Part shown: positions 15,695 through 24,194 of the stretch, piece by piece
Numbering within the stretch: the first letter of the stretch is position 1
How the letters are laid out: each line of letters starts with the position of its first letter
Origin: Clostridia bacterium
GTDB taxonomy: Bacteria; Bacillota; Clostridia; Christensenellales; Aristaeellaceae
DNA: 38,093 nucleotides
Assembly (NCBI GenBank): GCA_017433405.1
Contig: JAFRHH010000036.1
Coordinates: 1-38,093 of the forward strand
Reading direction: 5' to 3'
Position numbers and translations under genes: made by a program
Notes under the pieces: model-generated
The model's input: the letters and a program-made list of their open reading frames with translations, nothing else
Told to the model about the DNA's origin: nothing
Databases searched by the model: none

Positions 15695-16537
15695 ATGAGA
15701 AGAAAAATTTTCCTGCTGTTTCTGATCTGCGCCGCGCTGCTTTGGGGCCAGGTTCTTCCGGCCCTGGCGGGAGCCGGGGTCGCCGGCTCAGGCGGCGTCC
15801 ACGTCCTGCCGCTGGAGATCACCCGAATCACTCTGGGAGAAAACGCCTCCTTTGACTTCGTCAACCGGGGCGGCATCGGCATCGATACCGTTTCCTTCCG
15901 GACCCGGGGGTACAGCGAGGACGGCAAAATCATCTTTTACTTCAGCGGCGATTCTGCGAAAGGCGGCCGGGTTTATCTGGATCTGACGCTGTTCGGCGCG
16001 CCGCTCAATTTCCTGATTTCTCCCGGCGATACCGTAACCACCAGCGTTTCCGACGGCTATCAGGCAGTTTTCTCCAGCGTACTGGATGTCGCCGTGCAGC
16101 AGTATACCACCCAGGACGGAAAAACCTACCGGATTCCCGAGTCCCAGCTGTGCTGGTTCTCCTCCCGGGACGGGTATGCCGATCCCTCTCCCCATACTTT
16201 CCAATATGATTATCCCGACGCTGACCTGTTTCAGAAAGCCTATACTTTCAGCCTGGGGCTTCGGGTGGACCGGATCTATCCCGAGCTGACGGATATGTAT
16301 CAGGTTTCAAAGCCCGGCTACCTGGTCCGGAGCGTCCAGGATCTCAGCCTGCTGGCCGATACGGATCTCGCCGAGGGCGATCTGATCTGGGCCATTAACG
16401 GAACCCCGATCGTGGATGATCCCTGCGCGCTGGAAAAAGGAAAGGCCGGCATGACGGAGGGAAAGGATCTGATTCTTTCCGTCCTTCGGGATGACCGGCC
16501 GCTGGAGATCCGGGTGGCCGCCTCCGCGCTTCGATAA
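15695..16537 (+). CDS. Secreted protein with C-terminal PDZ-like domain
   Basis: I do not recognise the family of this 280-residue protein. A signal peptide (MRRKIFLLFLICAALLW, cleavage near LPALAGA) is followed by a beta-rich region (about 35-190) and then a segment resembling a PDZ domain: PGYLVRSVQDLSLLADTDLAEGDLIWAINGTPI followed by LILSVLRDDRPLEIRV. PDZ domains usually bind peptide termini. No protease domain or catalytic triad is attached. The start is ATG 15695, using the site at the end of leader copy B. It is monocistronic and convergent with the next gene. Confidence 0.75.
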   Translation: MRRKIFLLFLICAALLWGQVLPALAGAGVAGSGGVHVLPLEITRITLGENASFDFVNRGGIGIDTVSFRTRGYSEDGKIIFYFSGDSAKGGRVYLDLTLFGAPLNFLISPGDTVTTSVSDGYQAVFSSVLDVAVQQYTTQDGKTYRIPESQLCWFSSRDGYADPSPHTFQYDYPDADLFQKAYTFSLGLRVDRIYPELTDMYQVSKPGYLVRSVQDLSLLADTDLAEGDLIWAINGTPIVDDPCALEKGKAGMTEGKDLILSVLRDDRPLEIRVAASALR

Positions 16538-16569
16538 GGCCGGAAGCGCGCGCCGCCGGGCGCGCCAAG

Positions 16570-16604
16570 CACAGGGGCACCGGGAAAATCCCGGTGCCCC
16601 TGTG
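16570..16604. terminator. Perfect 16-bp hairpin between convergent genes
   Basis: CACAGGGGCACCGGGA and its exact complement are separated by AAA. The hairpin is symmetric for both strands but has no T run on either side. It probably ends or stabilises the 3' ends of both convergent transcripts. A second GC-rich inverted repeat (GCGCGC...GCGCGC) lies just to the left. Confidence 0.5.
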
Positions 16605-16667
16605 ACGATTGGTTTGGCAATCAATTCCGTTCGCGAGTATAATTATTCCCGTCCGCCCTATCCTGTC

Positions 16668-17288
16668 TCAGGCGTTCGGCACGAAATCCAGATCCGTCAG
16701 GAATTGAATCGCCAGCTGAATCTGCTCGTCCGTCAGGATCGCGTCCGGATTATCCTTCGTATTGGGCTCCAGCATGAACTCGACGCAGTATCCCTTGTAG
16801 ATCGTGAAGATGCTGACGAAATCCGTCGAATCCTCCACTTCCTTGACAACCATCAGCTTGGTGCCAAGCCCGGTTTCCGTATAGGTGATATCCACCAGAT
16901 CCTCTTCCCGGAAGGTGTCCTCCAGCTCGGCCAGCTGCTCATCCGTCGCGTCGTTGAGCCGCTCCAGCTTGGAATAGTCGTTATCGGAGTAAAAAACATA
17001 CAGATCCATCAGGGGCTTCGTCGGATCCTCGCTTCGGATTTCCGCAATCAGAAAGCCGATATCGCTGTTAACCTGCTGGATCCGGGCCTTAAAGCCTTCC
17101 GGGAGCTTTGACTTCAGGGTAAAGCTTCCGTTCACGTTGATGGTCCCCAGCTCCTCCTTTTCCGTGGTTTCCGGGGTTTCCGCCGTCTTAGGGGCTTCCG
17201 TGGCCGCCGTTGCCGCGGTCTCCGCGAAGGCGGCGGTCATCCCGAGCAGCAGCGCCATGCACAGCAGGATGGAAATGATTTTCTTCAT
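16668..17288 (-). CDS. Secreted protein of unknown function
   Basis: This 206-residue protein has a signal peptide (MKKIISILLCMALLLGMTAAFAE, signal peptidase I type; the Cys lies inside the hydrophobic core, not in a lipobox). A threonine/alanine/glutamate-rich linker (about 24-46) follows, then a compact domain beginning GTINVNGSFTLKSKLPEGFKARI with many acidic residues. I cannot name the domain. GGAGGA precedes the ATG. It lies 60 nt downstream of the SH3-domain protein gene and is probably in the same transcript. Confidence 0.75.
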   Translation of the reverse strand: MKKIISILLCMALLLGMTAAFAETAATAATEAPKTAETPETTEKEELGTINVNGSFTLKSKLPEGFKARIQQVNSDIGFLIAEIRSEDPTKPLMDLYVFYSDNDYSKLERLNDATDEQLAELEDTFREEDLVDITYTETGLGTKLMVVKEVEDSTDFVSIFTIYKGYCVEFMLEPNTKDNPDAILTDEQIQLAIQFLTDLDFVPNA

Positions 17289-17348
17289 AGGATTTATTCC
17301 TCCATTTCTTCCACTTCTCTGTCGATTGCCGGTTCTTCTCCTGCTCCC

Positions 17349-17954
17349 TTAAGGAGCCAGGGTGGTCAGCGACTTGACGATATAGCCTACAACGCCGGTA
17401 TTTTCATCCCGAACCTGATACCAGCCCTTGGTCTCCCCCAGCACCGTCAGGGCATTGTTGGCGTAAACCCGATAATACTCCTTGCCGTACTGAACGGGAG
17501 CCAGCCGGAAGTTCACGAAACCGGAGGCGCGCCGCGGCATCGGGTAGATCGTATAGCTCGAGGTGACCTGCTTAAAGCTGCTCAGCTCCGAGGCCAGGCT
17601 GTTCATGGCCTTCTCCTTGTCGGTAGAGGGGGTCACGGGTGTCACGCCGCCGCCGCTGGGGCCCCGCTGCACGGAGGACAGGAATTCCGTCTTGACATAG
17701 GCTGTGCCGTAGCTGCCCCAGATAATGGCCGCCCAGCCGTTGGAGAGATATTCCTCCACCTGCACCGCCGTCCCGATGGGCGTCATCTGGAGCACCGTGG
17801 CGCTTCCGCCGGCGGTGGAGGGTTCGGACCGCACGTTGACCGTTTTCCCGGTCGGCGCGTACAGATACATCGTTTCAACCGCCAGGGCCGTCGAAGCGAA
17901 GGCCGTCAGCACCAGCGCGAGCGCCATCGCCAGGGTAAGAATGCGTTTTTTCAT
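17349..17954 (-). CDS. Secreted protein with two bacterial SH3-like domains
   Basis: This 201-residue protein has a signal peptide (MKKRILTLAMALALVLTAFASTALA) and two SH3b-type repeats. The first is KTVNVRSEPSTAGGSATVLQMTPIGTAVQV...GWAAIIWGSYGTAYVKTEFL; the second is VNFRLAPVQYGKEYYRVYANNALTVLGETKGWYQVRDENTGVVGYIVKSLT. SH3b domains usually bind the cell wall, so an envelope location is likely; no enzyme domain is present. The start is ATG 17952-17954 with AAGGAGGAG just upstream; the longer reading to 18032 is the translated tandem repeat. It is first of two genes. Confidence 0.8.
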   Translation of the reverse strand: MKKRILTLAMALALVLTAFASTALAVETMYLYAPTGKTVNVRSEPSTAGGSATVLQMTPIGTAVQVEEYLSNGWAAIIWGSYGTAYVKTEFLSSVQRGPSGGGVTPVTPSTDKEKAMNSLASELSSFKQVTSSYTIYPMPRRASGFVNFRLAPVQYGKEYYRVYANNALTVLGETKGWYQVRDENTGVVGYIVKSLTTLAP

Positions 17955-17977
17955 CGTTGTCTCCTCCTTGTTCTTTT

Positions 17978-18062
17978 CATTTACCAGGGCTTTTCCCATA
18001 CCATGGCTTTTACCATCCCAGGGCTTTTCCATACCATGGTTTTTACCATACCAGGGCTTTTC
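17978..18062 (-). repeat. Five-unit 17-bp tandem repeat in the leader of the SH3b gene
   Basis: On the minus strand five units of 16-17 bp follow each other: AAAAGCCCTGGTATGGT, AAAAACCATGGTATGG, AAAAGCCCTGGGATGGT, AAAAGCCATGGTATGGG and AAAAGCCCTGGTAAATG. CCCTGG and CCATGG units alternate, giving a higher period near 34 bp. The array ends right before the ribosome binding site, so it is probably in the 5' leader. Confidence 0.85.
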
Positions 18063-18166
18063 CTGTTCCTTTCCGCCCTGGTTCCTGTCAATTCAACGAG
18101 CTTTCTTCACCCGTTCTTCCCGGGGATTCACCGGTTGATACGAAAATATCCGGATGCCGGCAGTGT

Positions 18167-18502
18167 TTATTCCAGGTCCACCAGCTTTTTTTTCAGCGCC
18201 AGTACCCGGGTCAGCAGCGGCCCGTAGTCCATCTCCTCCCGGTTCCGCAGGTGTTCCGTCATCTCGGCAACCGGTTCGCTGAGGGGAGTCAGGGCCAGGG
18301 TCGCCATCACGCCCTTCAGGGCGTGGGCATCCTCGAAGGCTGCCTGCAGGTCGTTTTTCGCCAGATTTTTTTCCAGCGAGGCGAAATGCGGATCCTCCAC
18401 CCCCGCATGAACCATCCTCAGATAAAAATCCTCCCGGCCCATGCACCGGCTCAGTCCCTGCGCCGTATCGGCCCCGAAGGCCTTCAGCTGATCCATCGTC
18501 AT
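18167..18502 (-). CDS. Hpt (histidine phosphotransfer) domain protein
   Basis: This free-standing 111-residue phosphotransfer protein carries the Hpt signature AHALKGV, with phospho-accepting His60 and Lys63-Gly64. It is a predicted all-helical bundle with no other domain. It should shuttle phosphoryl groups between receiver domains or from a kinase. GGAGGA precedes the ATG at 18502. It lies 22 nt after the sensor kinase gene and is the third gene of a response regulator-kinase-Hpt operon. The kinase here has no receiver domain, so the phosphodonor for this Hpt is not obvious. Confidence 0.85.
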   Translation of the reverse strand: MTMDQLKAFGADTAQGLSRCMGREDFYLRMVHAGVEDPHFASLEKNLAKNDLQAAFEDAHALKGVMATLALTPLSEPVAEMTEHLRNREEMDYGPLLTRVLALKKKLVDLE

Positions 18503-18524
18503 CGCTTTTCCTCCTCCGTTTCGC

Positions 18525-20036
18525 TTATCCTCCGGGATGCACCGAAATCAGCTCATCCCGGATCATCTCCGATATGCTTTCCTCCGTCTCCGGGCGATTG
18601 CCCGGCCCCCGAAGAAGCCTGATCAGGAAGGGCTTCTGCTGCCTCCGGATCTCCCGGGGAATCCAGATCACCGCCTGGCAGCCCCTGCCCTTCTTTCCGC
18701 TGACCGTCAGCCTTCCGTCGCACAGAAGCAGCAGGCGGGTCCGGACATTGGCGATCCCGATATGGCCGGAGCCCTCCGGCAGCTTCTCAAAGCCCACCCC
18801 ATCGTCCTCCACCCGGATCTCGTAGCCGTCCTCCGTCTCCCGGGAGGAAACCCGGATCGTTCCCGCGCTTCCCTTTCGCTTGCAGATCCCGTGCTTGATG
18901 GCGTTCTCCACCAGCGGCTGCAGCGTCGTCCGCGGCAGCTCGAAATCCACCGCCTTCAGGTCGTATTCCATCCGGATCCGCGGAAATCGAACCTGTTCAA
19001 TCGAAACATAATGCTCCAGATGGCGGATCTCCTCCTGGAAGGGAATCATGGTCGCCTCCCCCAGGTCGGAAAAATTATCGTGCAGGTAATCGCTCAGCTG
19101 GTAGACCATCTCCTGGGCCGCCCCGGGATCAGAATCGCACAGGCTGGCCACGGAGCTGAGAGCGTTATAGATAAAGTGAGGGCTGATCTGGGCCTGAAGG
19201 GAGCGAAGCCGGCTTTCCATCAGCGCCTGCTCCCGCTTGGCGGTCAGCTGCTCCACCCGGACGTACAGGTTCGTAAAGTGAATAATGACGCCGCAGCACA
19301 TCCCCAGCGGCTCCAGCGAGGCTCCGGTATCCCCGATCAGGTACTGCCCCAGCATAAAAGCGTAGGGAACCAGCGGATAGACCAGCAGCCTCAGCTTCGT
19401 GCCGCGGCTTTCCCGGCTTTTCAGGATCCGGATCATGACCAGCAGCACCATAAAGGAGGGATACAGAATCGAGATGAGATAACCCGGCCCCCGGACATAT
19501 TTTCCTGTCTCCGCGTCCACGCTGAAAAACCATCCCGTCGTCAGGCTGAAGATCACCAGCAGCGCGTAGGTGACGGTCAGCGTCTGCATCAGCCGGTCCA
19601 CCCACCGGTCCGTCTCCGTGTATTCCCGGATCCAGCTGCGCAGCAGCTGCCAGAAGATCATGGTCATCATCGCCGGACAGAACTCGGTGACCAGGGCTGT
19701 CAGCGTTGTAAGCAACCGCCATTCCGGGCGTCCGTTCACATACAGGAAGAGGCCGTCGCTGAAAAGAAAGACCGCGCTGGTAAAAATCAGCGCGCGGAAC
19801 TCATTATTGAATCGTTCTCTCTCCCCGCTGCGAACGATGCTCAGATCGATCATGAGCAGCAGAAAGATACCGAAGCTGTCCAGGGTGATGTTGATCCGCT
19901 CCGGCACGGGCTCACGATGAAACTGAGCGACGCTGACCCCGATCAGCATGGCCAGAAAAACCAGCTCGACAGCCAGACTGATATAACGGACCCATTTGGG
20001 GGTTCGCTCAAAGGAGTACAGTCGGCCTTCCGGCAT
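18525..20036 (-). CDS. Membrane sensor histidine kinase, LytS/YehU type
   Basis: This 503-residue kinase has an N-terminal membrane region of about six to eight helices (20-255), a short coiled linker, and a His_kinase domain with the phospho-accepting His287 in QISPHFIYNALSSVASL. The ATPase domain has the N-box LVENAIKHG (about 375-383), the G1 box VEDDGVGF and a G2 box in GIANVRTRL. There is no PAS, HAMP or receiver domain, so sensing is by the membrane part. Its partner is the response regulator encoded 38 nt upstream. The ribosome binding site is weak (GAGGGATGAGAAG). Confidence 0.92.
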   Translation of the reverse strand: MPEGRLYSFERTPKWVRYISLAVELVFLAMLIGVSVAQFHREPVPERINITLDSFGIFLLLMIDLSIVRSGERERFNNEFRALIFTSAVFLFSDGLFLYVNGRPEWRLLTTLTALVTEFCPAMMTMIFWQLLRSWIREYTETDRWVDRLMQTLTVTYALLVIFSLTTGWFFSVDAETGKYVRGPGYLISILYPSFMVLLVMIRILKSRESRGTKLRLLVYPLVPYAFMLGQYLIGDTGASLEPLGMCCGVIIHFTNLYVRVEQLTAKREQALMESRLRSLQAQISPHFIYNALSSVASLCDSDPGAAQEMVYQLSDYLHDNFSDLGEATMIPFQEEIRHLEHYVSIEQVRFPRIRMEYDLKAVDFELPRTTLQPLVENAIKHGICKRKGSAGTIRVSSRETEDGYEIRVEDDGVGFEKLPEGSGHIGIANVRTRLLLLCDGRLTVSGKKGRGCQAVIWIPREIRRQQKPFLIRLLRGPGNRPETEESISEMIRDELISVHPGG

Positions 20037-20074
20037 TTCTTCTCATCCCTCGTTCCCCGGGGCGAAGCCCCTCC

Positions 20075-20875
20075 TTATCTCCGGCTTCCGTACCGTTCCG
20101 TCAGCCAGGCGCAGGTAGGCTCGCTCCAGCTGTATTGATCCATATACTCGCCAACAAAGCTCCTCCGGGCCCGGGCATCCCCTTCCAGCATCCGGTAATA
20201 ATCGCAGTCCAGCTTCTGGGGATCCACGGCGTATCCGCGGCCTCGGCTCACCACCGCGTCCGGATACCCGGCGTTTTTCAGGGTATTCTTGAGGTCACTG
20301 AACAGGTGATAAAGATAATCCCTTTTCCGTTCATCGTCCGTTTCGTCCGGCCAGAGCACGGCGCAGAGGGTATTCGCGCTGGTTTCCGCGCCCTTCCGGT
20401 CGATCAGGTAGGCCAGCAGCTCCTTCGTTTTTGTCCTGCGGAAGGCCAGGGGCGCCTCGTTGGAATACACCTCAAAGCTTCCGAAGGTCACGACCCGCAG
20501 CTTGTTCGGGCGGTCCATCCGGGATTTAATGTAGTCGATTTCCGCCTGAACCTGGGAGGCCCGGAAGGGCTTGACCAGGTAGCAGACATCCCGGTGCATC
20601 TGCAGGGCGGGCAGGGCGTAGCGCACGTAGCCCGTGCAGAAAACCACCGCGAGCTCCGGCAGGACGGCAAGCATTTCCCTGGCCAGATCCAGCCCGTTCA
20701 TTTCGTGCAGTTCGATGTCCAGAAAAGCGATGTCTGCCTGATGTTCCCGGCACCAGGACAGCGCTTCGCCTTCGTCTTCAAAGGCATAAACTTCCCCTAT
20801 GTCCGGTGATTTCTCCACCGCACGCTTGAGCGCTTCCAGCGGCAGCCTCTCATCATCCACACAAACTGCAACCAT
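20075..20875 (-). CDS. Response regulator: receiver plus winged helix (SARP/BTAD-like)
   Basis: This 266-residue transcription factor has a receiver domain (1-118) with the acidic pair Asp7-Asp8, phospho-accepting Asp53 (FLDIEL), Thr81 and Lys102 (LVKPF). Residues 125-220 form an OmpR-like winged helix (VVTFGSFEVYSNEAPLAFRRTKTKELLAYLIDRKG), as in SARP/AfsR-type activators, with a short remnant of a BTAD-like helical tail (221-266). LytS-type kinases usually pair with LytTR regulators, so the SARP-like output domain is a less common combination. AAGAGGAGAG precedes the ATG. It is the first gene of a three-gene operon. Confidence 0.9.
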   Translation of the reverse strand: MVAVCVDDERLPLEALKRAVEKSPDIGEVYAFEDEGEALSWCREHQADIAFLDIELHEMNGLDLAREMLAVLPELAVVFCTGYVRYALPALQMHRDVCYLVKPFRASQVQAEIDYIKSRMDRPNKLRVVTFGSFEVYSNEAPLAFRRTKTKELLAYLIDRKGAETSANTLCAVLWPDETDDERKRDYLYHLFSDLKNTLKNAGYPDAVVSRGRGYAVDPQKLDCDYYRMLEGDARARRSFVGEYMDQYSWSEPTCAWLTERYGSRR

Positions 20876-20905
20876 GTATGTTCTCTCCTCTTAAACCCCA
20901 CCCTG

Positions 20906-20933
20906 ATCATACACCTTTTTCTGTATTTTACAA
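20906..20933 (-). promoter_or_regulatory. Promoter of the response regulator-kinase-Hpt operon
   Basis: On the minus strand TTGTAA and TATGAT are separated by 16 bp, about 30 bp upstream of the response regulator ATG. Confidence 0.55.
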
Positions 20934-20964
20934 TAGGCTACTGACAACGCTCTGACACTATTTT

Positions 20965-21013
20965 TAATAAAAAACCAAACCGGTACAATCCTTGACGGAC
21001 GCTCCGGTTTGGT
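20965..21013 (-). terminator. Terminator of the MacAB-like export operon
   Basis: ACCAAACCGG and CCGGTTTGGT form a perfect 10-bp stem with a 20-nt loop. On the minus strand it is followed by TTTTTTATT. A T-rich run also follows on the plus strand, so it could stop transcription in both directions. It insulates the export operon from the two-component operon. Confidence 0.75.
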
Positions 21014-21125
21014 CTGTATTTTTTATGTTTTTTGGATACTTCCCTCTGTTTTGCCGCGTTTCGGAGGCTGTCTCTATCCCCGTCATCGGGCTTCGCGGTG
21101 ATCCGCGCCCCCGGGAACGCCGCGC

Positions 21126-22193
21126 TTACTCCCGGCCCGCGGAGATCTCCATGCTCATTCCGAAGCTGACCTCGTCGTCCGGCGTGAAATCGATGTATAC
21201 CCGGTAGCTGACGGTTTCCGCGTCCTCCTCGGCCAGCGCCGAGATCCGGCTGACGGTTCCCTCATAGCGCTTTGTCTCGTCCGTCGCCAGCTCCAGGGTC
21301 ACCGTATCCCCTGTCTTCAGCTCCTTCAGATCATCCGCGGGGATCACCGCCTCGACCCGCATCGCCCGGATCGGATAGAGTTTTGCGATCAGTCCGCCCT
21401 TGGCCACCGCCGTGCCGCTTTCCGCCGCCACCTCCGCCACGACGCTCTCCTCTCCCGCGCGGATGGCCGTTCCGGTCATGACGTATCCGTCCCATGTTCC
21501 CTCCAGGGTTTCGATCAGCAGATCGCCCTTTTTGACCGTATCCCCTTCCTTCACCGCGACGGAGACCACCGCGCCGGTGGCGCTGACCGCCACGGGACTG
21601 ACCCGGCTGATGCTCCCGGAGCCAATCCGTGACTCCTTGGTGAATCCTGCATCCCGATAGAGATACAGAGAATCTCCGACGACAAAGCTGCCCTCGTTCA
21701 CCTGCACCGTATAGCTGCTGCCGTCCACCGCGGTAATCCGCCCCACGCCCGTGCGGGTTTTTGCGGTTCTGCATTGAAGATAGACCGTCTCCCCGACATG
21801 GACGAAGGTCGTTTCCGCGCTGCTGTAGGCTTTATTGGTCGACGCGCTTACCGTATAAAGTCTGGCTCCTTCCAGATAGATCGCCGCGCCGTAGCTGGCC
21901 ACCGCCTGATCCGCGTCGTCCCCCGGCTGCACGAAAACCCCGGTTACCGTGCCGTCCTCCGGCGCATAAATCTTCGCGGTCTGCATTTCCGCCAGCACAT
22001 CGCCGGCCGCCACCTTCATGCCCTTCTCGACGGACACGCTGCCAACCGTTCCCCCGATGGGCGCAAAAACCGTCACTGTCTCCCCCGCCGTGACGGTTCC
22101 CGTCGCGTTCAGATCCGCCGCCGCAGCCGAGGCTCCCGTGATCAGGCCGGCTGCCATCGCCAGCGTCAGTATGATGATTCCGATCCGTTTCAT
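21126..22193 (-). CDS. Second HlyD/MacA-like adaptor protein, secreted
   Basis: This 355-residue protein has a signal peptide (MKRIGIIILTLAMAAGLITGASA) and no retained membrane anchor. Two lipoyl/biotinyl-like half-motifs are visible (VFAPIGGTVGSVSVEKGMKVAAGDVLAEMQ near the start; VKEGDTVKKGDLLIET midway), as is a late beta-barrel segment (VEAVIPADDLKELKTGDTVTLEL). It resembles membrane-fusion adaptors of ABC exporters. It is the last gene of an operon that already encodes a membrane-anchored adaptor, so the exporter has two. The ATG follows a weak AGGGAAG. Leader copy C lies in the 94-nt gap upstream, with its AGAGGAG about 30 nt from this ATG. Confidence 0.8.
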   Translation of the reverse strand: MKRIGIIILTLAMAAGLITGASAAAADLNATGTVTAGETVTVFAPIGGTVGSVSVEKGMKVAAGDVLAEMQTAKIYAPEDGTVTGVFVQPGDDADQAVASYGAAIYLEGARLYTVSASTNKAYSSAETTFVHVGETVYLQCRTAKTRTGVGRITAVDGSSYTVQVNEGSFVVGDSLYLYRDAGFTKESRIGSGSISRVSPVAVSATGAVVSVAVKEGDTVKKGDLLIETLEGTWDGYVMTGTAIRAGEESVVAEVAAESGTAVAKGGLIAKLYPIRAMRVEAVIPADDLKELKTGDTVTLELATDETKRYEGTVSRISALAEEDAETVSYRVYIDFTPDDEVSFGMSMEISAGRE

Positions 22194-22218
22194 TGCTTCT
22201 TCCCTGTCCTTTCCGCTT

Positions 22219-22281
22219 TCTCCTCTGTGAACGGCTGTTCACGTCTGCCATTCTGTCCGGATGACGATTTTGTTACCGCTC
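22219..22281 (-). repeat. Dispersed leader element, copy C
   Basis: In sense orientation: GAGCGGTAACAAAATCG, TCATCCGGACAGAATGGC, AGAC, the palindrome GTGAAC-AGCC-GTTCAC and AGAGGAG. It is inside the export operon, between the permease and second adaptor genes. Here the AGAGGAG is about 30 nt from the next ATG and a stop codon separates them in frame, so it is not the direct ribosome binding site. Confidence 0.85.
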
Positions 22282-22287
22282 TTTTCG

Positions 22288-23499
22288 TTACACCGCCCGC
22301 AGCGCGTCAATCGGATTCAGCCGGCTGGCCTTCCGGGCCGGCGCCCAGCCGAAGATGATTCCCACCGCGGCGGAGAACCCGACCCCCAGCAAAACCGCTC
22401 CGCCGTTGAATACGAAGTTTGTTCCCAGCACCTGGCACAGGGCGTAGCTGAGAATCAGGCCCATCGCCGCTCCGCACAGTCCGCCGAAGAGCGAAAGCAT
22501 GAAGCTTTCCAGCAGGAACTGGCTCTGGATCTGCCAGGGAATGGCGCCCAGCGCCTTCTTCAGCCCGATCTCCGCCGTCCGCTCCGTGACGGTGGTCAGC
22601 ATCATGTTCATGATTCCGATCCCCCCGACCAGCAGCGCGATGCTGGCAATGCCGGCCAACAGGCTGGACATCATGGTCGTCATGGTTTCCATGCGCTCCT
22701 CGATGGTTTCCATGGAGGCGACGGTATAGCAATCCTCCTCAAAGTCAAAGAGCGTATCCATCGCTTCCTCGATCTCCGCCTTGGCCGTCGCGGAGTCGGC
22801 GCCTTCTTTCAGATAGACCGTATAGCTGGTGACTTCGTTGCTGTTGTTGACCTTCAGCCCCGTGGTGTAGGGAATGATCACATCCGGGGATCCGCTGAAG
22901 ATGGAGGCGACGCCACCGCCGCTGTCCTCCTCATACCGCCCTACGATCGTAAAGGGCAGCCCGGCCACATACAGGGTTTCCCCGACGGGATTGATCCCGA
23001 GGAAAAACTCGTCGACCACGTTCTGGCTGATGACGCAGACATAGCTGTGGTTATCATCGTCCACAAAGGTCAGGGGTCTTCCCTGGACGATCAGATCCTC
23101 ATTGGCCTTGAAGTAATAGGCGTTCCGACCGGTCACCCGGAAGCTGGTCTGCACGTTGCTGCCGTAGCTGACCCTTCCGTTCAGGGAGACCGTCGGCACC
23201 ACCCCGTCCACACTGTCCAGGGCGGAAATCACCGCCAGATCCTCCGGCGTCATGCCGGTCTTCAGGTCGCTGCCCGTGACGGACACCGTCAGGGTGCCGA
23301 CGCCGAGGCTCGAAAAGCTGGAGGAGATCGTCCCGCTGACCCCGCTGACGGTGGTGATCAGGGTGATGACCGCCATGACGCCGATCATGATGCCCAGCAG
23401 GGTCAGGAAGGAGCGGACCTTATTTCCGCGGATGTTGTCCAGGGCCATCCGGATGCTCTCGCCCCACATGACGAAGTTGGCGCGGACTCTCCTACGCAT
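22288..23499 (-). CDS. MacB/FtsX-type ABC exporter permease
   Basis: This 403-residue permease has the MacB topology: one N-terminal helix (about 28-52, SFLTLLGIMIGVMAVITLITTV), a large extracytoplasmic MacB_PCD domain (60-275) and three C-terminal helices with the FtsX signature GGIGIMNMMLTTVTERTAEIGLKKALGA. Unlike Gram-negative MacB, the ATPase is a separate protein. Such complexes usually move peptides, lipids or antibiotics by mechanotransmission. The ATG overlaps the ATPase gene end by 8 nt. It is followed by leader copy C and the second adaptor gene. Confidence 0.92.
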   Translation of the reverse strand: MRRRVRANFVMWGESIRMALDNIRGNKVRSFLTLLGIMIGVMAVITLITTVSGVSGTISSSFSSLGVGTLTVSVTGSDLKTGMTPEDLAVISALDSVDGVVPTVSLNGRVSYGSNVQTSFRVTGRNAYYFKANEDLIVQGRPLTFVDDDNHSYVCVISQNVVDEFFLGINPVGETLYVAGLPFTIVGRYEEDSGGGVASIFSGSPDVIIPYTTGLKVNNSNEVTSYTVYLKEGADSATAKAEIEEAMDTLFDFEEDCYTVASMETIEERMETMTTMMSSLLAGIASIALLVGGIGIMNMMLTTVTERTAEIGLKKALGAIPWQIQSQFLLESFMLSLFGGLCGAAMGLILSYALCQVLGTNFVFNGGAVLLGVGFSAAVGIIFGWAPARKASRLNPIDALRAV

Positions 23500-24187
23500 C
23501 GTGCAGCCCTCCTTCCGTGATCTCCCCGTCGATGATGTGAACGATCCGGCGGGCCCTGCTGGCGATCTTCAGGTCATGGGTGATCATCACCACGGTCCGG
23601 TGCTCATCGTTCAGCTCCTGAAACAGCTCCATGATCTGGGCCCCGGTCTTCTGATCCAGAGCGCCGGTCGGCTCGTCCGCCAGCAGGATGCTGGGATTGC
23701 AGACCATCGCCCGGGCGATGGCCACCCGCTGCTGCTGGCCGCCGGAGAGCTGGCTGGGAAGGTGCTCCATCCGGTCGCTGAGGCCGACCCGCTCCAGCAT
23801 GGCCTCCGCCCGCTCCCGGCGCTCCCGGGGGCGAACCCCCGCGTAGATCAGCGGCAGCTCCACGTTCTTCCGGGCCGTCAGGCGGGGCAGCAGCTGGCTG
23901 TTCTGAAAGATGAAGCCAATCTCCCGGTTTCGAAGCCCCGCCAGCTCGTTTTCATCCAGATCCTCCACCGCCCGGCCCCGGAGGATATACTCCCCCGCCG
24001 TCGGAATATCCAGACAGCCGATGATGTTCATCAGCGTGCTTTTTCCGCTCCCGGAGGGCCCCAGCACGGAAAGGTAATCCCCCTCCTGCAGATCCAGGTT
24101 GATCTTCTTCAGCACGTGGACGCTTTCTCCCGCCAGGTGGTAGTCCTTATCGATCCCCCGCATCCGGAAAAAAATGTCTCCGCCCAT
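23492..24187 (-). CDS. MacB/LolD-type ABC exporter ATPase
   Basis: This 231-residue ATPase has Walker [11 protein letters not shown]-loop [17 protein letters not shown], signature LSGGQQQR, Walker [13 protein letters not shown] and the H-loop in [10 protein letters not shown]. The DEPTGALD and NSQLLP features place it in the MacB/LolD/FtsE-like exporter clade. The start is ATG 24187 with GAGGTGAAG upstream, 7 nt after the adaptor stop; the arginine-rich longer reading lies in the adaptor gene. Its partner is the overlapping permease gene. Confidence 0.93.
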   Translation of the reverse strand: MGGDIFFRMRGIDKDYHLAGESVHVLKKINLDLQEGDYLSVLGPSGSGKSTLMNIIGCLDIPTAGEYILRGRAVEDLDENELAGLRNREIGFIFQNSQLLPRLTARKNVELPLIYAGVRPRERRERAEAMLERVGLSDRMEHLPSQLSGGQQQRVAIARAMVCNPSILLADEPTGALDQKTGAQIMELFQELNDEHRTVVMITHDLKIASRARRIVHIIDGEITEGGLHDA

Positions 24188-24194
24188 CTCAGCT

